This document shows, piece by piece, positions 25,330-32,495 of a stretch of DNA of 53,381 bases. Made by a program: the position numbers and the translations under genes. The stretch comes from Bacteroides sp. (lineage in GTDB: Bacteria; Bacteroidota; Bacteroidia; Bacteroidales; Bacteroidaceae). Under the pieces are notes generated by a model, which saw only the letters and a list, made by a program, of their open reading frames with translations, was not told where the DNA came from and did no database searches. The stretch spans positions 1 through 53,381 of the forward strand of contig DXLM01000011.1 of the NCBI GenBank assembly GCA_019414725.1, read 5' to 3'. How positions within the stretch are numbered: position 1 is the first letter of the stretch; each line of letters opens with the position of its first letter.

Positions 25330-26298
25330 TTAGAATGCGCTGGGCTTCAACATTAAGCCGACAGTTTCTTCTAAGTTGAACATCAAGTTCATGTTATGTA
25401 CAGCCTGTCCACTTGCTCCTTTCAACAGATTGTCAATGCAGGAAACGATGAGCAGTTTGTCACCGTGTTTTTCCAGGTGGATAAGGCATTTATTGGTGTT
25501 GACTACTTGTTTCAGGTCGATATTCTTTTCTACGATGTGTGTGAACGAGTCTTCTGCATAGTAGTCCTTATACATTTTTACGATTTCGTCCAGCTCTACT
25601 TTGGTTTTGACAACGATTGTTGCAAAAATACCTCTGGCAAAATCTCCTCGGTAAGGTATAAAATCTATCTCCGAATTGAAACTGTTTTGCAGTTGTTTGA
25701 TAGATTGCTTGATTTCGGGCACGTGCTGATGAGTAAACGGTTTGTAGATACTCATGTTATTGTTACGCCAGCTGAAGTGTGTAGTTGCTCCGGGTTTTAC
25801 TCCAGCTCCTGTGCTGCCGGTTATAGCATTTACCATAACATCATCGTTTAGCATCAGGTGTTTGGCCAGCGGAAGCAGACCAAGCTGAATACATGTAGCA
25901 AAGCATCCCGGGTTGGCTACGTGTTTACTCTGGCAGATGGTACGGCGATTCAATTCCGGAAGCCCGTAAACGAAATCATGGCTTTCATCCTTAATGCGGT
26001 AGTCCATCGAAAGGTCAATGATTTTCACATCTTCAGGGATGTCGTGGCTTTCTATGAACTTTTTGGTATCACCGTGTGCTGTACAGAAGAATATTACGTC
26101 TACAGTATCAAGAGGCAATTCGTCTGTAAAGACCAGATCGGTTTCACCGTACAATCCTTCGTGTACGTCAGTGATTTTGTTGCCTGCATTGCTGGAGCTG
26201 TTTATGAACTTTATTTCTACATCGGGGTGGTTGATAAGCAGGCGAATCAGTTCGCCTGCCGTATATCCAGCCCCTCCTATAATTCCTGCTTTAATCAT
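25330..26298 (-). CDS. argC: N-acyl-gamma-glutamyl-phosphate reductase ArgC
   Basis: NADPH-dependent reductase of arginine synthesis. The N-terminal Rossmann motif is GGAGYTAGEL (8-17), the active-site cysteine is in NPGCFATCIQLGLLPL, and HQHVPEI is also present. Length is 322 aa. Its ATG overlaps the stop of the upstream PspC-domain gene by 8 bases, so the two are translationally coupled. As with ArgD, it may act on the succinylated form in this group. Confidence 0.96.
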   Translation of the reverse strand: MIKAGIIGGAGYTAGELIRLLINHPDVEIKFINSSSNAGNKITDVHEGLYGETDLVFTDELPLDTVDVIFFCTAHGDTKKFIESHDIPEDVKIIDLSMDYRIKDESHDFVYGLPELNRRTICQSKHVANPGCFATCIQLGLLPLAKHLMLNDDVMVNAITGSTGAGVKPGATTHFSWRNNNMSIYKPFTHQHVPEIKQSIKQLQNSFNSEIDFIPYRGDFARGIFATIVVKTKVELDEIVKMYKDYYAEDSFTHIVEKNIDLKQVVNTNKCLIHLEKHGDKLLIVSCIDNLLKGASGQAVHNMNLMFNLEETVGLMLKPSAF

Positions 26299-26503
26299 GA
26301 AAATAATGGTTTGGTTCTTGTGGAATGATAATCCACATTAATAGATAAATAGGTATACCTGCAAATGCGGTAAAAAAAGTCAGTATCACGTATACGATGC
26401 GGATAATAGATACGTCAAGACCAAAGAAGTTTGCCAGTCCTGCACATACTCCGCTTATCATTCTTCCGGTACGTGGACGTCTGAGTTTCTGGTTGCCAGA
26501 CAT
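26291..26503 (-). CDS. Small PspC-domain membrane protein inside the arginine operon
   Basis: A 70-aa protein consisting of one PspC domain: a basic start, the motif RMISGVCAGLANFFGLDVSIIRIVYV, and one hydrophobic stretch (about 35-60, ILTFFTAFAGIPIYLLMWIIIP). PspC proteins elsewhere take part in envelope stress sensing; the role of this stand-alone form is unknown. It starts 2 bases after the argG stop and overlaps argC by 8 bases, so it is tightly built into the operon even though nothing links PspC to arginine synthesis. Confidence 0.85.
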   Translation of the reverse strand: MSGNQKLRRPRTGRMISGVCAGLANFFGLDVSIIRIVYVILTFFTAFAGIPIYLLMWIIIPQEPNHYFHD

Positions 26504-26505
26504 AA

Positions 26506-27714
26506 TCAGATATTCTCCTCGTCTTTGTGGTTAGCATAATAAGCGCGAAGTGGAGTAGAAAGCACTTTGATGAAGCCTTTGGCATCTTCTGCTGTCCATC
26601 CTTTCTGCATTTCACCGTATTCACCGAACTTGTTCTTTACCAGGTCGTCTTTTGAGTCAACTCCTACAGTAGAGAAGCAGTACGGACGAAGTTCAAGAAT
26701 AGCGGTTCCGTTTACATTTCGCTGTGATTCCTGAAGCATGGCTTCGATGTCACGCATTACAGGTTCCAGATACTGGCTTTCGTGAAGGAACATGCCATAC
26801 CAGTTGGCTACCTGATCCTTCCAGTACTGCTGCCATTTGCTTAATGTATATTTTTCGAGGAATTTGTGTGCACCGATAATCAGCATAGGGGCAGCTGCTT
26901 CGAAGCCTACACGTCCCTTGATACCGATGATTGTATCACCTACGTGCATGTCACGTCCGATACCGTAAGCTGCTCCGATTTCTTCTACTTTCTGAATAGC
27001 TTTAATCTTGTCGTCGAACACTTCACCGTTTACGGCATACAGTTCTCCTTTTTTGAATTCCAGTTTCAGCTGTTCGCTTCCAGTCTTGGTTACTTGTTTC
27101 AGATAGGCACTTTCGGGTAATCCCTGAGCAGAGTCCAGAATTTCGCCTCCACAGATTGATGTTCCCCATATACCTACATTATATGAATATTTCAGTTTGG
27201 TAAAGTCTGCTTCAAAGCCATGTTCTTTCAGGTAGTTGATTTCGTAATCACGGCTCAGTGCCATATCGCGGGTAAGCGTAATGATTTCTACTCCCGGAGC
27301 CATAACCAGGAAAGTCATATCGAAACGGACCTGGTCATTGCCTGCACCTGTAGAACCGTGAGCTATTGCATGTGCGCCGATTTCGTTGGCATAACGAGCA
27401 ATGGCAAGTGCCTGGAAGATACGTTCAGAACTTACAGAAATAGGATAAGTACCGTTACGCAATACGTTACCGAATATCATATACTTCAAGCTCTTAGCAT
27501 AGTATTCCTGAGTAACGTCGAGTGTAACATATTTAACAGCTCCCAGTTTGTAAGCGTTTTCTTCGTTCTGTTTTAGTTGTTCAGGGCTGAAACCACCTGT
27601 GTTGGCACATGCAGCATATACTTCATAACCTTTTTCTTTAGCCAGATACATGACTGTAAACGAAGTATCCAATCCGCCACTGAAGGCAACTACTACTTTT
27701 TTCTTTTCTTCCAT
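26506..27714 (-). CDS. argG: Argininosuccinate synthase ArgG
   Basis: Joins citrulline and aspartate using ATP to make argininosuccinate. The N-terminal PP-loop is clear (VVVAFSGGLDTSFTV, residues 7-21), as are AHGSTGAGNDQVRF and the segment SYNVGIWGTSICGGE. Length is 402 aa, normal. Third gene of the arginine operon, after a GNAT gene and an 82-base gap in which no promoter box is obvious. Confidence 0.97.
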   Translation of the reverse strand: MEEKKKVVVAFSGGLDTSFTVMYLAKEKGYEVYAACANTGGFSPEQLKQNEENAYKLGAVKYVTLDVTQEYYAKSLKYMIFGNVLRNGTYPISVSSERIFQALAIARYANEIGAHAIAHGSTGAGNDQVRFDMTFLVMAPGVEIITLTRDMALSRDYEINYLKEHGFEADFTKLKYSYNVGIWGTSICGGEILDSAQGLPESAYLKQVTKTGSEQLKLEFKKGELYAVNGEVFDDKIKAIQKVEEIGAAYGIGRDMHVGDTIIGIKGRVGFEAAAPMLIIGAHKFLEKYTLSKWQQYWKDQVANWYGMFLHESQYLEPVMRDIEAMLQESQRNVNGTAILELRPYCFSTVGVDSKDDLVKNKFGEYGEMQKGWTAEDAKGFIKVLSTPLRAYYANHKDEENI

Positions 27715-27796
27715 AAGGCATTTATTTTATGAAAAACGATGGCTGAAAAATGAAGCCTCTTTTTCTGTATTAATATTCTTTATTTAATGTGTATGT

Positions 27797-28363
27797 TTAA
27801 AAGTTGGTTACTTTGTCGTCTGTGTGCAAAGCCGGATCGTAAAGCATGGCAGTACAGATACAGAATTTACGCTTTTTAGCGACAAGAATTTCGTGGTTGA
27901 TACAGCCTTCACATCCTTTCCAGAATGATTCATCGTCGGTAAGCTCATTGAAAGTAACAGGAACATATCCCAGTTCTGTATTCATTTTCATGACAGCTGC
28001 TCCGGATGTCAGACTGAAGATTTTAGCTTTCGGCCATCGCAGACGTGCCAGAGTAAATGATGCATGTTTGATACGTTTGGCAAGTCCGCATCCACGATAT
28101 TTGGGATGTACGATAAGTCCCGACGTAGCTACATATTGTTTGTTTCCCCACGATTCAATGTAAGTAAATCCTGCAAAATCGTTGCCGCACAAAGCGATGA
28201 TAGCTTTTCCTTCCTTCATTTTTGTAGCTACATATTCGTGCGTACGTTCTGCGATACCTGTTCCGCGCACTTTGGCTGCTTCACGAATTGTATCTAGTAT
28301 TGTGTCAACGTATACCTCATGTGAGGCGTCGGCTACCATAACATCTATTTGTTTAGTATCCAT
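27797..28363 (-). CDS. GNAT acyltransferase, candidate N-acylglutamate synthase
   Basis: A 188-aa GNAT-fold protein. The acyl-CoA-binding signature is VHPKYRGCGLAKRIK (about 87-101), preceded by strand residues YVATSGLIV and followed by MNTELGYVPV. A cysteine-containing C-terminal part (KGCEGCINHE, KKRKFCICTAMLY) is unusual for GNAT. It lies between argR and argG, 16 bases from argR, and no ordinary ArgA or ArgJ is in the cluster. The B. thetaiotaomicron gene in this place (BT3761, as recalled) has been proposed as the N-succinylglutamate synthase. That is the best guess here; function is inferred from position and homology as remembered, not from a diagnostic motif. Confidence 0.75.
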   Translation of the reverse strand: MDTKQIDVMVADASHEVYVDTILDTIREAAKVRGTGIAERTHEYVATKMKEGKAIIALCGNDFAGFTYIESWGNKQYVATSGLIVHPKYRGCGLAKRIKHASFTLARLRWPKAKIFSLTSGAAVMKMNTELGYVPVTFNELTDDESFWKGCEGCINHEILVAKKRKFCICTAMLYDPALHTDDKVTNF

Positions 28364-28379
28364 TTTGTTTTTTGTTTCT

Positions 28380-28865
28380 TTATTTTATAAGGTTTATATT
28401 CGGTATTACATGTGCCAGTGCTTGTTTTACGCTGGTGCGGGTACAGCCTTCGCGGACAATAAGCATAATGGTATCGTCACCTGCAATTGTTCCTATGATT
28501 TCGTGAAAATGATTGTTGTCGATATCGTAAGCAAGGCTGCTGGCATATCCCGGGCGTGTTTTGATGACCGCAATATTGTCAGAGAACTCAATAGATACGA
28601 ATCCGGGCTGGCGGAGCATCTCGGAAGCGGAATGTGGTTCAGTCATACGCTTGTACATGGTATTGTTGGGCAATACATATACATAATTTCCATTCATGCT
28701 GGCTGCTTTGGCTACTTTCAGTTGCTTCAAGTCGCGTGAAAGAGTTGCTTGCGTCAGTTGGAAACCTTCCTTTGCCAGCTCTTGGAGAAGCTCTTCCTGG
28801 CTTCCTATCTCTTTGCTTGAGATAATCATTTTAATGGAATCAAGTCGGCTGTTCTTACTTTTCAT
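28380..28865 (-). CDS. argR: Arginine repressor ArgR
   Basis: Hexameric arginine-dependent regulator controlling the operon it heads. Length is 161 aa. The N-terminal winged helix (about 5-70) has SQEELLQELAKEGFQLTQATLSRDLKQLKV; the C-terminal arginine-binding domain ends with GTIAGDDTIMLIVREGCTRTSVKQAL, where the GDDT aspartates bind arginine. It has its own TATATTTG promoter and an ArgR-site-like sequence about 105 bases upstream. Confidence 0.96.
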   Translation of the reverse strand: MKSKNSRLDSIKMIISSKEIGSQEELLQELAKEGFQLTQATLSRDLKQLKVAKAASMNGNYVYVLPNNTMYKRMTEPHSASEMLRQPGFVSIEFSDNIAVIKTRPGYASSLAYDIDNNHFHEIIGTIAGDDTIMLIVREGCTRTSVKQALAHVIPNINLIK

Positions 28866-28892
28866 TGTGTATAATTATTCTTTAATTGGGTG

Positions 28893-28900
28893 CAAATATA
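28893..28900 (-). promoter_or_regulatory. Arginine operon promoter -7 box
   Basis: TATATTTG on the minus strand, 27 bases before argR. No TTTG is seen at -33. Confidence 0.6.
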
Positions 28901-28969
28901 CAGATTATATTGAAATAATATACAGTTTTTGTGGATTATTTTTGTTTTATTCTTAAATTATGTAAACAG

Positions 28970-28987
28970 AATGAATAAATAGTCATC
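28970..28987. promoter_or_regulatory. ArgR-box-like sequence
   Basis: The 18 bases starting AATGAATAAAT match the enterobacterial ARG box pattern (WNTGAATWWWWATTCANW) except at one inner and one outer position. It lies in the divergent region between argR and the methyltransferase gene, touching the latter's -33 box. Whether Bacteroidota ArgR uses this pattern is uncertain. Confidence 0.3.
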
Positions 28988-29020
28988 TTTGCATGATATG
29001 ATACTCTTTTTGTATCTTTG
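28988..29020 (+). promoter_or_regulatory. Methyltransferase gene promoter (-33 and -7)
   Basis: TTTG (28988-28991), 21 bases, then TATCTTTG (29013-29020): an ideal Bacteroidota promoter 36 bases before the start codon. Confidence 0.8.
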
Positions 29021-29055
29021 TAGGGATATATATAAAAAATGAATGATCTGAAATT

Positions 29056-29781
29056 ATGGACTTGAATTTATTATCCGAAGGAAAAGATCCGATGGGAGCT
29101 GCCATCTACGATTATCTCAAGTATAGCAAGGCGGGACGTCTGAGAGTGTTTTCTTCTCAGTTTGATGAAGATGAAATTCCCGTAGCCGGTTTGTTTCGTA
29201 CATACGAATCGATGCCGGAACTGGAACAGATTGCCTTGCAGCAGGCAACGGGTAAAATTCTGGATGTAGGAGCCGGAAGCGGCTGCCATTCGCTGGCTCT
29301 TAAGGAAATGGGTAAGGAGAGTCTTGCCATTGATATATCTCCTCTATCGGTGAAGGCCATGCAGGAACGTGGGCTGAATGCTCTTCATGTTAATCTGTTT
29401 GATGAACATTTTACCGGACAGTTTGATACGATCCTGATGCTTATGAACGGTTCCGGAATTATTGGAAAGTTGAAGAATATTCCTGCTTTCTGTGCAAGAA
29501 TGAAGCAGTTACTGGCTCCCGGTGGATGTATCTTGCTAGATTCCAGTGATTTGAAATATCTGTATGAAGACGAAGACGGCAGTTATGTGCTCGATCTTGC
29601 AGCCGATTATTATGGTGAGATAGATTTTCAAATGCAGTATAAACAAGTGAAAGGCGATTCGTTCGACTGGCTGTATGTGGATTTCGATACCCTTTCTGCT
29701 TATGTCTCACAATATGGCTTCCATGCTCAGATTATAAAGGAAGGCAGTCATTACGACTATTTGGCGAAACTTTGGTTGTAA
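29056..29781 (+). CDS. Class I SAM-dependent methyltransferase
   Basis: A 241-aa Rossmann-fold methyltransferase of unknown target. Motif I is ILDVGAGSGCHSLAL (about 73-87), motif II region ESLAIDISPLSVKAM with the ribose-binding aspartate, then FDTILMLMNGSGIIGKL as the motif IV region. The N-terminal 60 residues (YDYLKYSKAGRLRVFSSQFDEDEIPVAGLFRTYE) should form the substrate cap. It is a single gene with a strong promoter and its own terminator, divergent from the arginine operon. The substrate could be a small molecule; nothing here decides it. Confidence 0.85.
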   Translation: MDLNLLSEGKDPMGAAIYDYLKYSKAGRLRVFSSQFDEDEIPVAGLFRTYESMPELEQIALQQATGKILDVGAGSGCHSLALKEMGKESLAIDISPLSVKAMQERGLNALHVNLFDEHFTGQFDTILMLMNGSGIIGKLKNIPAFCARMKQLLAPGGCILLDSSDLKYLYEDEDGSYVLDLAADYYGEIDFQMQYKQVKGDSFDWLYVDFDTLSAYVSQYGFHAQIIKEGSHYDYLAKLWL

Positions 29782-29793
29782 GGGTCCACTTTG

Positions 29794-29839
29794 AAAAAAC
29801 AGCGGCATGTGTTTTATGTTCTCATGCCGCTGTTTTTTT
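29794..29839. terminator. Bidirectional terminator between methyltransferase and HAD genes
   Basis: A 16-base perfect stem (AAAAAACAGCGGCATG and its complement) with T runs in both directions. It overlaps the last bases of the HAD gene. Confidence 0.9.
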
Positions 29840-30620
29840 ATAATACTCCGAAATGTTTCAGTGCATTCATAATGCCGTCTTCATCGACCGAAGTCGTTAC
29901 ATAGTCTGCGGCGGCTTTTACCTCATCAGAAGCATTGCCCATTGCTACGCCAATACCGGCATGTCCGAGCATCGGAATATCATTTCCTCCATCTCCAAAA
30001 GCCATTGTATCTTTCAGGTCGATACCATAATATTCCAGCACGTGATCTATCCCTTTACTCTTACTGTTGCCACGTGCTATGATGTCGGCAAAAAGCGGAT
30101 ACCAGCGCATTGGCTCGCAATGAGTCAGGACATTGCGGAATACTTCCAGATCCTGATCTTCCTTGAAATACCCCATGATTTGTAAGATTTCCTTGTTACG
30201 TGCCTCTTCTATCGGGCGTATGGGAGGAAGACTGATTTCAATTAGCTTGGCTACGTCTTTTACAGCTTCATTGACATTCGTAATAAACCATTCATCATCG
30301 TGTACAAAGACGAACGGAGTTTCCGGATGTTGTTGATGATAATCGATGAGGCGTTCGATATCTTCTTCGGGTACTCTTCCTTTATAAATATCCTGATGAT
30401 CGGAAGTAAAACAATGCGCTCCGTTCAGAGTAATGAATCCGTCGAAGGGCAAATGACCTACCGCATCCATCATCAGAACTTTAGGACGTCCTGTGGCTAT
30501 GAATACTTTGATGCCTTTTTCCCGCAATTGTTTTAATGCGTTTTGGGTGGACTCTGGGATAGAATGAGTATTGAACGATACTAATGTTCCGTCTATGTCG
30601 AAGAAGATAGCTTTGACCAT
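29838..30620 (-). CDS. Cof-type HAD family phosphatase
   Basis: Haloacid dehalogenase superfamily hydrolase of the Cof/YbjI subgroup (type IIB cap), which dephosphorylates sugar phosphates and related small molecules. Motif I is FFDIDGTLV (Asp7 nucleophile, Asp9), motif II ATGRPK, motif III lysine in the GNSKSKGIDH segment, and motif IV GDGGNDIPML. Length is 260 aa. All catalytic residues are intact. Single gene with a TACCTTTG promoter box on the minus strand. Confidence 0.92.
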   Translation of the reverse strand: MVKAIFFDIDGTLVSFNTHSIPESTQNALKQLREKGIKVFIATGRPKVLMMDAVGHLPFDGFITLNGAHCFTSDHQDIYKGRVPEEDIERLIDYHQQHPETPFVFVHDDEWFITNVNEAVKDVAKLIEISLPPIRPIEEARNKEILQIMGYFKEDQDLEVFRNVLTHCEPMRWYPLFADIIARGNSKSKGIDHVLEYYGIDLKDTMAFGDGGNDIPMLGHAGIGVAMGNASDEVKAAADYVTTSVDEDGIMNALKHFGVL

Positions 30621-30649
30621 ATTAAATAATGTGTTAATTTTTTGTCACG

Positions 30650-30657
30650 CAAAGGTA
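30650..30657 (-). promoter_or_regulatory. HAD gene promoter -7 box
   Basis: TACCTTTG on the minus strand, 29 bases before the HAD start codon, fits TAnnTTTG. Confidence 0.6.
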
Positions 30658-30750
30658 CTGATTTTCTCTTTATTTTGGCTTGATATGTGTCAATAAGTAA
30701 TAAATTTATATTTTATTCAGGCTATTCGCTTGCATTACGAAGTAAAAAGT

Positions 30751-30758
30751 TATATTTG
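30751..30758 (+). promoter_or_regulatory. proB promoter -7 box
   Basis: TATATTTG lies 27 bases before the ATG at 30786. It sits downstream of the in-frame ATG at 30687 and so rules that start out. Confidence 0.6.
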
Positions 30759-30785
30759 CCGGACGAAAAGAAACGGAAGTTTATT

Positions 30786-31868
30786 ATGGCATTTCAGTTT
30801 ACAAAGATAGCAGTAAAAGTGGGAAGCAATGTGCTTACCCGCCGCGACGGAACATTGGATGTAACTCGTGTGTCGGCGCTGGTGGACCAGATAGCTGAGC
30901 TCCGTAAAGCGGGAGTAGAGGTAGTGCTTATCTCTTCAGGTGCAGTCGCTTCGGGAAGAAGTGAGATTAAAGTATCACGGAAACTCGACAGTGTGCAGCA
31001 GCGTCAGCTGTATTCTGCTGTGGGGCAAGCCAAATTAATTAATCGCTACTATGAATTGTTCCGTGAGCACGGCATTGCCGTTGGACAGGTGTTGACCACA
31101 AAAGAGAGCTTCTCTACTCGTCGCCACTATTTGAATCAGCGAAATTGTATGCGTGTGATGCTGGAAAGTGGAGTAATACCTATTGTAAACGAAAATGATA
31201 CCATCTCTGTAACCGAACTGATGTTTACGGATAATGATGAGCTTTCGGGCATGATTGCTTCTATGCTGGATGTCCAGGCGTTGATAATTCTGAGTAATAT
31301 CGACGGTATCTACAATGGCTCGCCCTCGCAGCCGGGTACTTCGGTGATACGTGAGGTGGAGCAAGGTAAAGATTTGTCCGACTATATTCAGACAGAAAAG
31401 TCGGGCTTTGGCCGAGGAGGCATGCTTACCAAAACAACTATTGCCCGCAAGGTAGCCGACGAAGGGATTACTGTCATTATCGCCAACGGAAAGAAAGACA
31501 ATGTTCTGCTGGATTTGCTGCAGCATCCAGACGAAACCGTGTGTACTCGTTTTGTGCCTTCTTCTGAAGCTGTTTCGAGCGTAAAGAAATGGATCGCTCA
31601 TAGTGAAGGATTTGCCAAAGGCGAACTGCATCTGAACGAACAGGCTGTTAAGGCTGTGAAGGGAAAGAAGGCTGTAAGTATACTTCCGGTTGGAGTCGTT
31701 TCTATTGAAGGAGAGTTTGAAAAGGATGATATTGTAAAGATAATGGATGCGCGCGGACGTCAGATAGGAGTAGGACGTATCGGGGTGGATTCTGCCGAAG
31801 CACGCGAAATGCTAGGCATGCATGGGCAGCGACCGCTGGTGCATTACGATTATTTATATTTGGATTAA
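30786..31868 (+). CDS. proB: Glutamate 5-kinase ProB
   Basis: Phosphorylates glutamate in the first step of proline synthesis. The start at 30786 gives 360 aa with the kinase domain beginning at FTKIAVKVGSNVLT (usual for ProB). The segments VLISSGAVASGRSE, VNENDTISVTELMFTDND and GRGGMLTKTTIAR are diagnostic; a PUA domain (about 275-360, ending RPLVHYDYLYLD) is present. The longer frame from 30687 begins before the promoter. proA is not next to it; the next gene is the cupin regulator, 32 bases on. Confidence 0.95.
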   Translation: MAFQFTKIAVKVGSNVLTRRDGTLDVTRVSALVDQIAELRKAGVEVVLISSGAVASGRSEIKVSRKLDSVQQRQLYSAVGQAKLINRYYELFREHGIAVGQVLTTKESFSTRRHYLNQRNCMRVMLESGVIPIVNENDTISVTELMFTDNDELSGMIASMLDVQALIILSNIDGIYNGSPSQPGTSVIREVEQGKDLSDYIQTEKSGFGRGGMLTKTTIARKVADEGITVIIANGKKDNVLLDLLQHPDETVCTRFVPSSEAVSSVKKWIAHSEGFAKGELHLNEQAVKAVKGKKAVSILPVGVVSIEGEFEKDDIVKIMDARGRQIGVGRIGVDSAEAREMLGMHGQRPLVHYDYLYLD

Positions 31869-31900
31869 AACAGCAATCAATTTAAAAAAGCATATAAGAT

Positions 31901-32458
31901 ATGGATGAACAAATTAAGCAGATAGCCGAACGCTTGAAAGGTTTGCGCGACGCTTTGGATTTGAGTGTAGAGGAAGTTGCAGCCGACTGTAACTTTACGG
32001 TAGAGGAGTACCAGGCTATTGAGTCGGGTGAGTGCGACTTCTCTGTAAGTGTTTTGCAGCGGATAGCACGAAAATACGGTATTACACTAGACGAACTGAT
32101 GTTTGGTGAAGAACCTAAGATGAAATCTTATTTTCTTACCCGTCGTGGAACAGGTGTATCCGTAGAACGTACTAAGGCATATAAATATCAGTCGCTTGCT
32201 TCTGGTTTTAAGGGACGTAAGGCTGATCCGTTTATTGTAACGGTAGGACCGAAGCCGGAAAATACACCGGTATATTTCAATACCCACGAAGGACAGGAGT
32301 TCAACCTGGTGATAGAGGGACGTATGCTGTTGAATATCAATGGTAAGGAATTGATATTGAATCCGGGAGACAGCCTGTATTTTGATTCAAGCAAGCCTCA
32401 CGGAATGTTGGCTCTGGATGGAAAAACTGTAAAATTCCTGGCTGTAGTAATGCAATAA
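31901..32458 (+). CDS. XRE-family regulator with cupin domain
   Basis: A 185-aa transcription factor: N-terminal helix-turn-helix (about 7-65, with LRDALDLSVEEVAADCNFTVEEYQAIESGE) and C-terminal cupin (about 110-180, with THEGQEFNLVIEGRMLLNINGKELILNPGDSLYFDSSKPHGM). The cupin keeps possible metal ligands (His at THEGQE, Glu, and His of PHGM). It lies 37 bases before an acyl-CoA ligase gene, a pairing seen in other Bacteroidota, so the cupin may sense the ligase substrate or product. The substrate is unknown. Confidence 0.9.
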   Translation: MDEQIKQIAERLKGLRDALDLSVEEVAADCNFTVEEYQAIESGECDFSVSVLQRIARKYGITLDELMFGEEPKMKSYFLTRRGTGVSVERTKAYKYQSLASGFKGRKADPFIVTVGPKPENTPVYFNTHEGQEFNLVIEGRMLLNINGKELILNPGDSLYFDSSKPHGMLALDGKTVKFLAVVMQ

Positions 32459-32495
32459 CAATACAAACAACTAGTAAAAAACAAGCAAAAGATAT

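Noticed and set aside
25396..26328. Plus-strand frames of about 150 codons opposite argC
   Set aside because: They are antisense to a gene with full ArgC motifs, and no family pattern or promoter supports them.
30687..30785. Longer start for ProB
   Set aside because: It precedes the promoter box at 30751-30758, and the extra 33 residues do not belong to the ProB fold.
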